From Ruminococcus sp. (lineage in GTDB: Bacteria; Bacillota; Clostridia; Oscillospirales; Acutalibacteraceae), in assembly GCA_017502425.1 (NCBI GenBank), contig JAFVVB010000010.1, positions 1 to 22,731 on the forward strand: 22,731 nt of DNA. The letters are read 5' to 3'. Position numbers and translations under genes: made by a program. Below, piece after piece: positions 1 to 6,213 of the stretch. The notes under the pieces are model-generated. The model searched no databases. It saw only the letters and a program-made list of their open reading frames with translations, and had not been told where the DNA came from. The number at the start of each line of letters is the position of its first letter. Position 1 is the first letter of the stretch.

Positions 1-10
1 AAAAATATGA

Positions 11-16
11 TATACT
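11..16 (+). promoter_or_regulatory. Putative -10 box of the tRNA-Gln gene
   Basis: The hexamer TATACT lies 12 bases before the first base of the mature tRNA, a sensible place for a -10 element. The matching -35 element would lie before the window starts, so the promoter cannot be confirmed. Confidence 0.4.
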
Positions 17-28
17 AATTCATGTTGT

Positions 29-104
29 TGGGAAGTAGCCAAGCGGTAAGGCAACGGACTTTGACTCCGTCATTTCGTGGGTTCGAACCCCGCCTTCCCA
101 GCCA
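29..104 (+). tRNA. tRNA-Gln (anticodon TTG), CCA encoded
   Basis: The sequence folds as a complete tRNA. The seven-base acceptor strand at 29-35 (TGGGAAG) pairs with 94-100 (CTTCCCA). The D arm contains AGCGGTAAGG. The anticodon arm has loop CTTTGAC, so the anticodon is TTG, reading CAA glutamine codons. The T arm carries GTTCGAAC at 81-88. A discriminator G at 101 is followed by an encoded CCA at 102-104. A hairpin terminator begins six bases downstream. The 3' part of this gene, from the T stem through the terminator, is repeated at 263-313. Confidence 0.95.
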
Positions 105-138
105 GAAGACAGGTACACATTAGTGTGCCTGTTTTTTT
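88..138 (+). repeat. Direct repeat copy A: tRNA 3' end plus terminator
   Basis: This 51-bp stretch runs from the T stem of tRNA-Gln through its terminator. It recurs at 263-313 with only a few differences. The first 13 bases are identical, and the terminator stem is the same with loop ATTA here against TTTA in the second copy. The copies start 175 bp apart. Direct repeats of a tRNA 3' end are what site-specific integration at a tRNA leaves behind, but a local tandem duplication would look the same. Confidence 0.85.
110..138 (+). terminator. Terminator of tRNA-Gln
   Basis: A nine-base stem CAGGTACAC (110-118) pairs with GTGTGCCTG (123-131), with one T-G wobble and a four-base loop, followed by seven T residues. 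This is a classic intrinsic terminator just after the tRNA. Confidence 0.9.
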
Positions 139-145
139 CTTGGGG

Positions 146-262
146 TGTGGGGTTCGAACCCTGAGAGGGTGAGAGACGTAAAAAACAGTCCTGTGAACTG
201 TTTTTAGTCTCGAAGTCTGCAGAGGCTATGCCTCAAAGACGGACGATGCGTAGCATAGTCAG
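146..262 (+). other. Structured element in a duplicated tRNA T arm
   Basis: The left end (147-161) reproduces the T arm of tRNA-Gln, including the palindrome GGGTTCGAACCC at 150-161. The right end joins a second copy of the tRNA 3' end at 263. Between them lie four hairpins almost without gaps. H1 pairs 158-162 with 166-170. H2 pairs 181-189 with 197-205 inside an outer stem of 173-177 with 207-211. H3 pairs 222-226 with 230-234 inside 215-218 with 237-240. H4 pairs 246-249 with 253-256 inside 242-244 with 258-260. No credible coding region is present. It could be a non-autonomous mobile repeat, the residue of an integration event or a structured RNA. I have a general impression that similar tRNA-adjacent repeats occur in other gut Clostridia, but could not check this. 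Confidence 0.6.
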
Positions 263-313
263 CCCCGCCTTCCCAGACAGAAAGACAGGTACACTTTAGT
301 GTGCCTGTTTTTT
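263..313 (+). repeat. Direct repeat copy B: tRNA 3' end plus terminator
   Basis: This is the second copy of the 3' acceptor strand (CCTTCCCA) and of the following terminator. It is not part of a functional tRNA here: the 5' half, D arm and anticodon arm are absent and the T arm is separated by about 100 bp. The copy has GACAGAAAGAC where copy A has GCCAGAAGAC, so the CCA end is not preserved. Confidence 0.85.
286..313 (+). terminator. Duplicated terminator after the structured element
   Basis: CAGGTACAC (286-294) pairs with GTGTGCCTG (299-307) and is followed by six T residues. Both arms match the tRNA-Gln terminator exactly, so this came from the same duplication. It would end any transcript of the structured element and insulates the operon that follows. 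Confidence 0.85.
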
Positions 314-365
314 ATATTAAAATTAAAAGAAAATATTAAAACTGCAATATTTTTCAAAGCTTTGC

Positions 366-394
366 TTGAAGTATTTTGCATCATATGGTACTAT
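366..394 (+). promoter_or_regulatory. Possible promoter of the membrane protein/ABC exporter operon
   Basis: TTGAAG at 366-371 and TACTAT at 389-394 are separated by 17 bases and lie about 30 bases before the first start codon. Both boxes are imperfect. The surrounding 314-425 is AT-rich and otherwise holds only a weak AT hairpin (330-337 with 346-353). Confidence 0.35.
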
Positions 395-425
395 GTTTAT
401 ACCTATATTATAAGGAGTGTTGGGT

Positions 426-956
426 ATGAAAGTATTTAACTGCATTATGGGTGTTTTCTCATTATTTGCTGCATTCTACTGTTTTTTCAAACCAGGCGTT
501 ACAGCTTTGATGACTATCGGTTGGATTGTCACCATACTACTCGGTGTTATTGGTTTCTGTGGCATTTTTGAATATGCTCGTAACAAGAAAGCAAAAAAAC
601 ATATGATAAACGGCACACTTTGCCTTATTTTTGCTATTTGTACTGCTGTTCTCTCAACTTTTGCGATGTTCGACGTTTCAATGAGAGCTACTTTTGATCT
701 CATTATCGTTGTGATGTTTGCATTATGGTTAGTTATTAGTGGTGTTGACTCAATTGCCGACTCCATCAAACTAAAAAAAGACAGTGAAAGAACATGGTGG
801 CTCACTCTTATCTTGGGTATCCTAGTAGTTATAATGGGTATGTTCTGTGGAACACATCTGCTTTTCACTACACAGGTTATGGGCTATATGATGGGATTCA
901 GCTTAACATTATACGGTATAAGACTCATCTGCTCAGTATTTGAAAAGTGTGAATAA
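426..956 (+). CDS. DUF308/HdeD-like six-helix membrane protein
   Basis: A 176-residue, almost entirely hydrophobic protein with about six membrane-spanning segments (roughly residues 3-22, 29-49, 61-82, 88-112, 125-145 and 151-170) and short charged loops such as RNKKAKK after helix two. Length, helix count and the internally repeated three-helix pattern match the DUF308/HdeD family, whose E. coli member is linked to acid resistance. The role here is unknown. The ATG at 426 is chosen because AAGGAG at 412-417 lies at ideal spacing; a GTG at 417 would overlap that site. It is the first gene of an operon with an ABC exporter that starts 14 bp downstream, so it may assist the exporter or share its inducing stress. 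Confidence 0.75.
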   Translation: MKVFNCIMGVFSLFAAFYCFFKPGVTALMTIGWIVTILLGVIGFCGIFEYARNKKAKKHMINGTLCLIFAICTAVLSTFAMFDVSMRATFDLIIVVMFALWLVISGVDSIADSIKLKKDSERTWWLTLILGILVVIMGMFCGTHLLFTTQVMGYMMGFSLTLYGIRLICSVFEKCE

Positions 957-970
957 AACGGAGGAATAGT

Positions 971-2701
971 ATGAAATGTGTTTTCAGGGAGTTATCCTCC
1001 TATAAAAAAGAATTGCTGTTAATTGTTCTCACCGTTATCGGCACAACTATGGCAGCTCTCGGTTTACCGCTACTGCTGACTAAACTTATCGACTCAGCTA
1101 TTCCGAATGCTAACGTTGAGCTCGTTTTAGAAATCGGTTCTATTATGATCATTTTAGTAGCTTTCGGTTTATGGTGCGGTATCACCACAAGCAGACTTTC
1201 TGCTACTGTTTCTATGGGTGTAGGTCGTAACCTACGTGCTAAGATTTTCGAAAAGGTTCAGTATTTTTCAGAGACAGAAATCGACAAGTATTCTGCCTCT
1301 TCCCTTATCACAAGAACCAACAACGATATTTCTCAGGTTCAGGTGTTTTTAAACCAATGTTTGCGAATCGCTATACAGGCTCCTATCATGTGTATCTGTG
1401 GTGTTATTTTAGCTATCACAAGTTCACCTAGTCTTGCTAGTGTGCTGGTTATCTCTATTCCGCTGATGACGGTAGTACTCGTTATGATTGCTAAAATCAG
1501 CGTACCGCTTTCTACTGCTATCCAGAAGAAAATTGATAGAATCAACCTTGTTATGCGTGAAAAAATCACAGGTGTCAGAGTTATCAGAGCTTTTGGTACT
1601 ATTGATTTTGAAACAAAGAAATTTGAAGAAATAAACAAAGACTATAAGAAAACCAACATGAAGCTCCAGAGAACAACTAACTGCGTGCTTCCTGTACTCA
1701 TGATCATCCTTTCTATGACAGCGGCACTCATTATGCTTATGGCTGCTAATCAGGATGTTAACAAAGGCATCGACTACACAGTCGGTGAGATTATGGCTAT
1801 CATTCAGTATATCATGCAGATTATGATGGCTGTTATCATGCTTACTATTGTTTTCGTACAGTTACCTCGTGCTTCAACAGCCGCTAACCGTGCTTTAGAA
1901 GTACTTGAAACTGAACCTACTATCAAAAATAAAGAAACAACAAAAGATAACACTAAAAAGAAAGGTTATCTTACATTTAAAGACGTTTCGTTTACATATC
2001 CTGGCGCTGATATTCCAGCTATCAAGAACCTCTCGTTTGAGGCTAAACCTGGTGAGACTACTGCTATTATCGGTGGTACAGGTATGGGTAAATCTACTAT
2101 TGTTAACCTCATTCCTAGACTTTACGATGTAACTGAAGGTCAAGTACTCGTTGATGATGTGGACGTCAGAGATTATGATACTAAAGTATTAAGAGATAAA
2201 ATCGGTTTCGTACCACAGAAAGCGGTTCTTTTCTCAGGTACTATTGACTCTAACATTGCATTCGGTGATAAGAATTCTGATGAAGAAAGAATCGAAGAAG
2301 CTGTTAAAATAGCTCAGTCATACGACTTTGTTATGAAAAAAGAAGGCGGATTCGACTCCCCTATTTCTCAGGGTGGTACAAATGTTTCTGGTGGTCAGAG
2401 ACAGCGTCTGGCAATTGCAAGAGCTGTTGTCAGAAAACCTGAAATCTACGTATTTGACGATTCATTCTCAGCACTCGACTTCAAAACAGATAAAGCGCTT
2501 CGTCACGCTCTTTCTAAAGAAACAGGCGAAGCTACTGTTATCATCGTAGCTCAGAGAATTTCTACTATTATTGATGCTGACAGAATCATCGTTGTAGAAA
2601 AAGGTGAAGTTGTCGGAATGGGAACTCACGATGAACTTGTTAAAACTTGTGACGTTTACAAAGAAATTGTGGATTCTCAGATGAGTAAGGAGGGTGAATA
2701 A
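971..2701 (+). CDS. ABC exporter half-transporter, degenerate ATP site subunit
   Basis: A 576-residue type IV ABC half-transporter with an N-terminal six-helix membrane domain (about residues 12-300) and a C-terminal ATPase domain. The Walker A is GGTGMGKST (368-376), the signature VSGGQ (472-476) and the Walker B IYVFDD (492-497). The usual catalytic glutamate after Walker B is aspartate (D497), and the switch histidine is glutamine (Q528, in VAQRIST). These are the changes expected in the non-hydrolysing site of heterodimeric exporters such as BmrCD and TM287/288. The start has GGAGG five bases upstream. The next gene begins immediately and supplies the partner subunit. Substrate unknown; multidrug, lipid or peptide export are all possible. 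Confidence 0.9.
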   Translation: MKCVFRELSSYKKELLLIVLTVIGTTMAALGLPLLLTKLIDSAIPNANVELVLEIGSIMIILVAFGLWCGITTSRLSATVSMGVGRNLRAKIFEKVQYFSETEIDKYSASSLITRTNNDISQVQVFLNQCLRIAIQAPIMCICGVILAITSSPSLASVLVISIPLMTVVLVMIAKISVPLSTAIQKKIDRINLVMREKITGVRVIRAFGTIDFETKKFEEINKDYKKTNMKLQRTTNCVLPVLMIILSMTAALIMLMAANQDVNKGIDYTVGEIMAIIQYIMQIMMAVIMLTIVFVQLPRASTAANRALEVLETEPTIKNKETTKDNTKKKGYLTFKDVSFTYPGADIPAIKNLSFEAKPGETTAIIGGTGMGKSTIVNLIPRLYDVTEGQVLVDDVDVRDYDTKVLRDKIGFVPQKAVLFSGTIDSNIAFGDKNSDEERIEEAVKIAQSYDFVMKKEGGFDSPISQGGTNVSGGQRQRLAIARAVVRKPEIYVFDDSFSALDFKTDKALRHALSKETGEATVIIVAQRISTIIDADRIIVVEKGEVVGMGTHDELVKTCDVYKEIVDSQMSKEGE

Positions 2702-2702
2702 T

Positions 2703-4481
2703 ATGAAAAACAATGTTAAACCTTCCAAACAAAGAGGCGCTTACAAGAGACTATTCTCTTTAATGAAACCTTACAAAGGCAGAGTCATCTTTGCTATCGT
2801 TATGATTCTATTATCTGACATAGCTTATGCGTTAGCTCCATTTATGATGGGTAACGCTACTAACTCTCTCGCTGAAATTTTAAAAGGCGGAGATATCAAA
2901 CAGGATGCTAAAACATTCCTTGTTTTCCTTGCATTTATGTGTGGAGCATATGCACTTAATTCAATCCTTACATATATAAGCACATGGATTATCGTAAGTG
3001 TTACTGAGGGTACTATCTTCAACTTAAGAAAACAGGTTGACCATAAACTATCAAAATTACCTCTCAACTACTATGACACTCACTCCTACGGCGATATTCT
3101 AAGCCGTATCACTAACGATGTTGATACTGTATCAAACTCTTTACAGCAGAGTATTTATCAGGTATTAAACACTATTTTCACGATTTTAATCATCCTCATT
3201 ATGATGCTCAAAATCAGCGGTATTCTTACTTTAGTTGGCCTTGCAGTTGTTCCTTTTGCACTTTATGCAGCTTCTAAGATTGCTAAAAAATCTCAGAAGA
3301 AATTCGACGAACAGCAGGGTGGCACAGGTAAACTCAATGGTTTAGTAGAAGAATACTACTCAGGTCATAACGTAGTTACTGTTTTTGGCAGAGAAGAGAC
3401 TGTTATTGATAATTTTAACACTACCAACGAAGACTTGTATGAATCATCGAAAGATGGTCAGTTCTTATCAGGTACTTTGATGCCTATCATGCAGAATATG
3501 ACTAACTTAGGTTATACACTCGTATCTATTATTGGTGCGTTGATGGCTATTTTTGCCGGTCTTTCTGTCGGTATGATCCAGTCATTCACACTTTACTTAA
3601 GACAGTTTTCACAGCCTTTGACTCAGGTTATGCAGATTGCAAACACCATGCAGGCTACCGGTTCTGCTGCTTCAAGAATTTTTGAATTCTTAGATGAAGA
3701 AGAAGAGGCGAAAGACGTTGAAAAGCCACTGTTCCCTGAAAAGCTCAAGGGCGAAGTTAAATTTGACCATATTAAGTTCGGCTATCTCCCACACCAGACT
3801 CTCATCACTGACCTTGATTTGACTATTGGTGCAGGTGAGAAAACTGCTATCGTCGGTCCTACCGGTGCTGGTAAGACAACTCTCGTTAACCTTATCATGC
3901 GTTTCTATGACGTTAAGAAGGGTGGCATCAAAATCGATGGTGTTGACATCAGAGATATGGAGCGTTCACGTTTACGTGAAATCTTCGGTATGGTGCTTCA
4001 GGACACATGGCTTTATAACGGCACTATCAGAGAAAACATCAGATATGGTAAATTAGATGCTACTGACGAAGAGGTTGAACAAGCAGCTAAGAAAGCAAGA
4101 GCTGATGCGTTCATCAGAGCTTTACCTGGCGGATATGACTTTGTACTCCACGAGGGTGCAAGCAACATCGCTCAAGGCCAGCGACAGCTTCTTACTATTG
4201 CTCGTGCTATGCTCAACAACCCACCTATCATGATATTAGACGAAGCTACATCTTCTGTTGATACACGTACTGAAGTTATGATTCAGGAAGCTATGAATGA
4301 AATGATGAAGGGTAAAACTTCATTTATCATTGCTCACAGACTTTCTACAATCAAGGATGCCGAAAACATCCTTTACATGCAGGACGGCGATATCTTAGAA
4401 GTCGGAAACCACGAAGAACTTATGGCTAAAGATGGTTTATATGCTAAACTTTATAACAGCCAGTTCTCTGACAACAACTAA
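2703..4481 (+). CDS. ABC exporter half-transporter, catalytic partner subunit
   Basis: A 592-residue ABC half-transporter, partner of the preceding gene. It has an N-terminal membrane domain (about 25-310) and an ATPase domain with Walker A GPTGAGKTT (385-393), Walker B IMILDE (509-514, catalytic E514 present) and switch histidine H545 in IAHRLST. Its signature motif is IAQGQ (489-493) instead of LSGGQ. That altered signature faces the degenerate Walker motifs of the partner, so together the two subunits form one poor and one competent ATP site. ATG 2703 is preferred over GTG 2694 because the GTG sits inside the AAGGAGGG ribosome site. The start is two bases after the stop of the first subunit, which implies coupled translation. 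A weak terminator follows. Confidence 0.9.
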   Translation: MKNNVKPSKQRGAYKRLFSLMKPYKGRVIFAIVMILLSDIAYALAPFMMGNATNSLAEILKGGDIKQDAKTFLVFLAFMCGAYALNSILTYISTWIIVSVTEGTIFNLRKQVDHKLSKLPLNYYDTHSYGDILSRITNDVDTVSNSLQQSIYQVLNTIFTILIILIMMLKISGILTLVGLAVVPFALYAASKIAKKSQKKFDEQQGGTGKLNGLVEEYYSGHNVVTVFGREETVIDNFNTTNEDLYESSKDGQFLSGTLMPIMQNMTNLGYTLVSIIGALMAIFAGLSVGMIQSFTLYLRQFSQPLTQVMQIANTMQATGSAASRIFEFLDEEEEAKDVEKPLFPEKLKGEVKFDHIKFGYLPHQTLITDLDLTIGAGEKTAIVGPTGAGKTTLVNLIMRFYDVKKGGIKIDGVDIRDMERSRLREIFGMVLQDTWLYNGTIRENIRYGKLDATDEEVEQAAKKARADAFIRALPGGYDFVLHEGASNIAQGQRQLLTIARAMLNNPPIMILDEATSSVDTRTEVMIQEAMNEMMKGKTSFIIAHRLSTIKDAENILYMQDGDILEVGNHEELMAKDGLYAKLYNSQFSDNN

Positions 4482-4487
4482 TATTTT

Positions 4488-4513
4488 AGGCTTACTGTTT
4501 GATTAAGCCTTTT
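4488..4513 (+). terminator. Probable terminator of the ABC exporter operon
   Basis: AGGCTTA (4488-4494) pairs with TAAGCCT (4504-4510), followed by a short T run, seven bases after the exporter stop codon. The stem is short, and the stronger hairpin just downstream may act as a backup. Confidence 0.6.
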
Positions 4514-4521
4514 AAACACAC

Positions 4522-4556
4522 AAAAAAGCATCGTAGCTTCATAGCTACGATGCTTT
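4522..4556. terminator. Strong bidirectional terminator between convergent genes
   Basis: A perfect 13-base stem (4525-4537 with 4544-4556, including GCATCGTAGC/GCTACGATGC) has a six-base loop. Read on the minus strand it ends in six T residues and lies 11 bases after the stop of the small minus-strand gene. Read on the plus strand its tail is TTTATC. It therefore serves both converging transcripts. Confidence 0.85.
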
Positions 4557-4567
4557 ATCTTTAATGC

Positions 4568-4945
4568 TTATTTCACTCTTATAAGATGCTGGCAATATGC
4601 ATACACGTTCTGTATTTTCTTAGCCTCTACCCCATCATCAGCCTGAATAACAGGATTTGAAGCAGATGGTGTAGTATAGAGTTTGAATACAATGGCTTGC
4701 TGATTAACTCTCATATTTCTGATGTGTTTATACTCAAAACTACGTTTTTCAATATCAAGCTGATCAAACATTACTGATTCAATCGCTGGATTCGAGAAAC
4801 ATTTCAGATAATCTTTTTCGTCGAAAATTTCCAGAAGCATCTTAGCGTCCTCAAATGACATGTTAGAGCATCTGAACTCTCCCTCGTTGATTACACTCAT
4901 CATAGAGCTGTTGTCGAGCAGTAACAGTGGTAAATTATTAGGCAT
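4568..4945 (-). CDS. Small DUF1874/YddF-like protein, tentative
   Basis: A 125-residue soluble protein. By eye it follows the layout of the DUF1874 (STIV B116/YddF) family: an N-terminal strand ending in DNSS (11-14), GEFR (22-25), a helix FEDAKMLLE (31-39), a central segment SNPAIESVMFDQL (51-63) and a strand NQQAIVFKLY (81-90) like the family's GDQALVFRL. Viral AcrIII-1 members of this family degrade cyclic tetra-adenylate using a histidine in an SA(I/V)GH motif. In my alignment isoleucine (I55) stands there, so activity would not be expected. The assignment rests on pattern recall, not a search. ATG 4945 is preferred over ATG 4950 because GAGGAGG at 4952-4958 is then well spaced. It is a single gene, transcribed divergently from the Crp/Fnr regulator. 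Confidence 0.55.
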   Translation of the reverse strand: MPNNLPLLLLDNSSMMSVINEGEFRCSNMSFEDAKMLLEIFDEKDYLKCFSNPAIESVMFDQLDIEKRSFEYKHIRNMRVNQQAIVFKLYTTPSASNPVIQADDGVEAKKIQNVYAYCQHLIRVK

Positions 4946-4965
4946 TGCATTTCCTCCTCATATAA

Positions 4966-4983
4966 ATTATACTAAAGTATAAT
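4966..4983. promoter_or_regulatory. 18-bp perfect palindrome, candidate operator
   Basis: ATTATACT-AA-AGTATAAT is a perfect inverted repeat with eight-base arms. Read on the minus strand its left arm supplies TATAAT (4971-4966), a consensus -10 box for the small gene starting at 4945, though no good -35 box sits 17 bases further out. A dimeric regulator bound here would block that promoter. It is too short and AT-rich to act as a terminator. Confidence 0.5.
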
Positions 4984-5007
4984 ATAGTCTTCACTAATAT
5001 AATACTT

Positions 5008-5035
5008 TTGACTTGACTATATTTTACAATATAAG
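5008..5035 (+). promoter_or_regulatory. Putative promoter of the Crp/Fnr-type regulator
   Basis: TTGACT (5008-5013) and TATAAG (5030-5035) are 16 bases apart. Transcription would begin near 5042, giving a leader of about 40 bases that contains the inverted repeat at 5048-5062. Confidence 0.45.
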
Positions 5036-5047
5036 GAAATTCTTTTC

Positions 5048-5062
5048 TGTGACTTGGTCACA
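5048..5062. promoter_or_regulatory. TGTGAC-N3-GTCACA operator-like inverted repeat
   Basis: A perfect inverted repeat with six-base arms, strongly reminiscent of the CRP-type site TGTGA-N6-TCACA but with five bases between the TGTGA and TCACA half-sites. It lies just downstream of the predicted transcription start and 20 bases before the preferred start codon of a Crp/Fnr-family gene, where binding would repress. Autoregulation is the natural reading. Confidence 0.55.
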
Positions 5063-5082
5063 AATATATGGGTGATAATTTT

Positions 5083-5757
5083 ATGGATAAACAGATTTTA
5101 TCAAGTATATACCATCAAAAATTTCCGTTTTGGGATTCTTTAAATGAGGCTGACAAGGAGTACATATTAAATAATACAGCTATAAAAACTTGTAGCAAAG
5201 CTAAAACCATTTACGATTCGAGCGATGATGGTGGTGTTATCATCATAAAAAATGGTTCTCTACGTATGTATATGATTTCTGAAGACGGTAAAGAATTAAC
5301 GCTTATGAGAATACATAAAGATGATATGTGTATTTTATCTGCTTCTTGTATAAATGAATCTATCTCATTTGATGTGTTTATTGACGTTGAAGAAGATGTT
5401 GAATACTACTTCATAAATAATCAAACATTTAATAATATTAACAATAAGTATTCTGTTGCAAGAATTTTTGCGTTAGAAACTACTATTGAATGCATCTCAG
5501 ATATGATATGGCTAATTCAACAAATTCTATTTATGAGTATGGATAAACGACTCGCAATATTTCTGCTTGATGAAATAAGCAGAACTAACACTGACACTGT
5601 TATGCTTACACACAGTCTTATAGCTAAATATATGGGCTCCGCAAGAGAGGTAGTTTCAAGAATGCTGAAATATTTTGAAAACGAAGGAATCGTTGAATTA
5701 TCACGTCGAGGTGTAAAAATCTGTGATAAAAAGCGTTTACGTGAATTAACAATATAA
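5083..5757 (+). CDS. Crp/Fnr-family transcriptional regulator
   Basis: A 224-residue protein with an N-terminal cyclic-nucleotide-binding-type beta-roll (about 12-120), a long dimerisation helix (about 123-155, including IWLIQQILFMSMDKRLAIFLL) and a C-terminal winged helix. The recognition helix lies near 184-199 (GSAREVVSRMLKYFE), and a wing follows (LSRRGVKI). The cysteines are C37, C83, C89, C137 and C214; the CILSASC cluster lies in the segment that in CRP forms the cAMP pocket, so cAMP is unlikely and a redox, NO or heme signal is possible. ATG 5083 is chosen because GGGTGA at 5070-5075 can serve as ribosome site. An in-frame ATG at 5068 would add five residues but lacks one. No target operon is adjacent; the gene is followed directly by a terminator. 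Confidence 0.9.
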   Translation: MDKQILSSIYHQKFPFWDSLNEADKEYILNNTAIKTCSKAKTIYDSSDDGGVIIIKNGSLRMYMISEDGKELTLMRIHKDDMCILSASCINESISFDVFIDVEEDVEYYFINNQTFNNINNKYSVARIFALETTIECISDMIWLIQQILFMSMDKRLAIFLLDEISRTNTDTVMLTHSLIAKYMGSAREVVSRMLKYFENEGIVELSRRGVKICDKKRLRELTI

Positions 5758-5764
5758 ATAGATT

Positions 5765-5795
5765 AAAAGGCGTAGATAACTCTACGCCTTTTATT
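5765..5795. terminator. Bidirectional terminator between Crp/Fnr and DUF3021 genes
   Basis: AAAAGGCGTAG (5765-5775) pairs perfectly with CTACGCCTTTT (5782-5792), with a six-base loop. The plus-strand tail is TTTTATTTTA and the minus-strand tail is TTTTAATC. It sits eight bases after the regulator's stop and just beyond the stop of the converging DUF3021 gene. Confidence 0.85.
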
Positions 5796-6212
5796 TTACG
5801 ATAGTTTTGAATTCAGTTTTTTACTGGTTGATTTTACACATATATAAACTGTAAACCAGATAAGAAGATAAATACCAACGAAAATTGATGTAAAAATCAG
5901 AATAAATGTCGGGTCAAAAGGAATCCATGAGTTCACTAAATAACAGTCTACATAAGCAACATAGATAGTAAAGAAATGGAAAAACATTGATTTAATGAGT
6001 GGCCAGTGGTCAATCTGATTAAACACTGATGCGCCTGCCTGTAAAAAAGCGACCAAATAAGTTGACATAATAGCAATAAGCACTTCGCTTGATGTGAGTG
6101 TGAAATTATCGATTGAGAATGATATGCAAAAATATACAATTCCTGCAATTATCGGACCAAAACCCGAGAACATCATACCTCTGCGTAAAAATTCTTTAAC
6201 ATAGCTATTCAT
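5796..6212 (-). CDS. DUF3021-family four-helix membrane protein
   Basis: A 138-residue integral membrane protein with four predicted helices (about 14-34, 42-62, 71-94 and 102-126) and a basic C-terminal tail (KSTSKKLNSK). Size, topology and its position directly after a LytTR-domain regulator match DUF3021, a family repeatedly found in two-gene units with stand-alone LytTR proteins. In such pairs the membrane protein is thought to hold back or sense for the DNA-binding partner; that is family-level inference, and no enzymatic motif is visible. The start is one base after the stop of the LytTR gene, so the two are almost certainly cotranslated. Confidence 0.8.
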   Translation of the reverse strand: MNSYVKEFLRRGMMFSGFGPIIAGIVYFCISFSIDNFTLTSSEVLIAIMSTYLVAFLQAGASVFNQIDHWPLIKSMFFHFFTIYVAYVDCYLVNSWIPFDPTFILIFTSIFVGIYLLIWFTVYICVKSTSKKLNSKLS

Positions 6213-6213
6213 A

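Noticed and set aside
330..353. AT-rich inverted repeat (AAAATATT/AATATTTT) upstream of the first operon
   Set aside because: Only A and T in short arms within an AT-rich spacer; easily due to chance and not followed by a T run.
476..868. Open frame of 130 codons antisense to the DUF308-like gene
   Set aside because: It mirrors the codon pattern of the sense gene, has no ribosome site and no recognisable motif. Similar antisense frames opposite clpE, glmM, ruvB and the ABC genes were rejected for the same reason.
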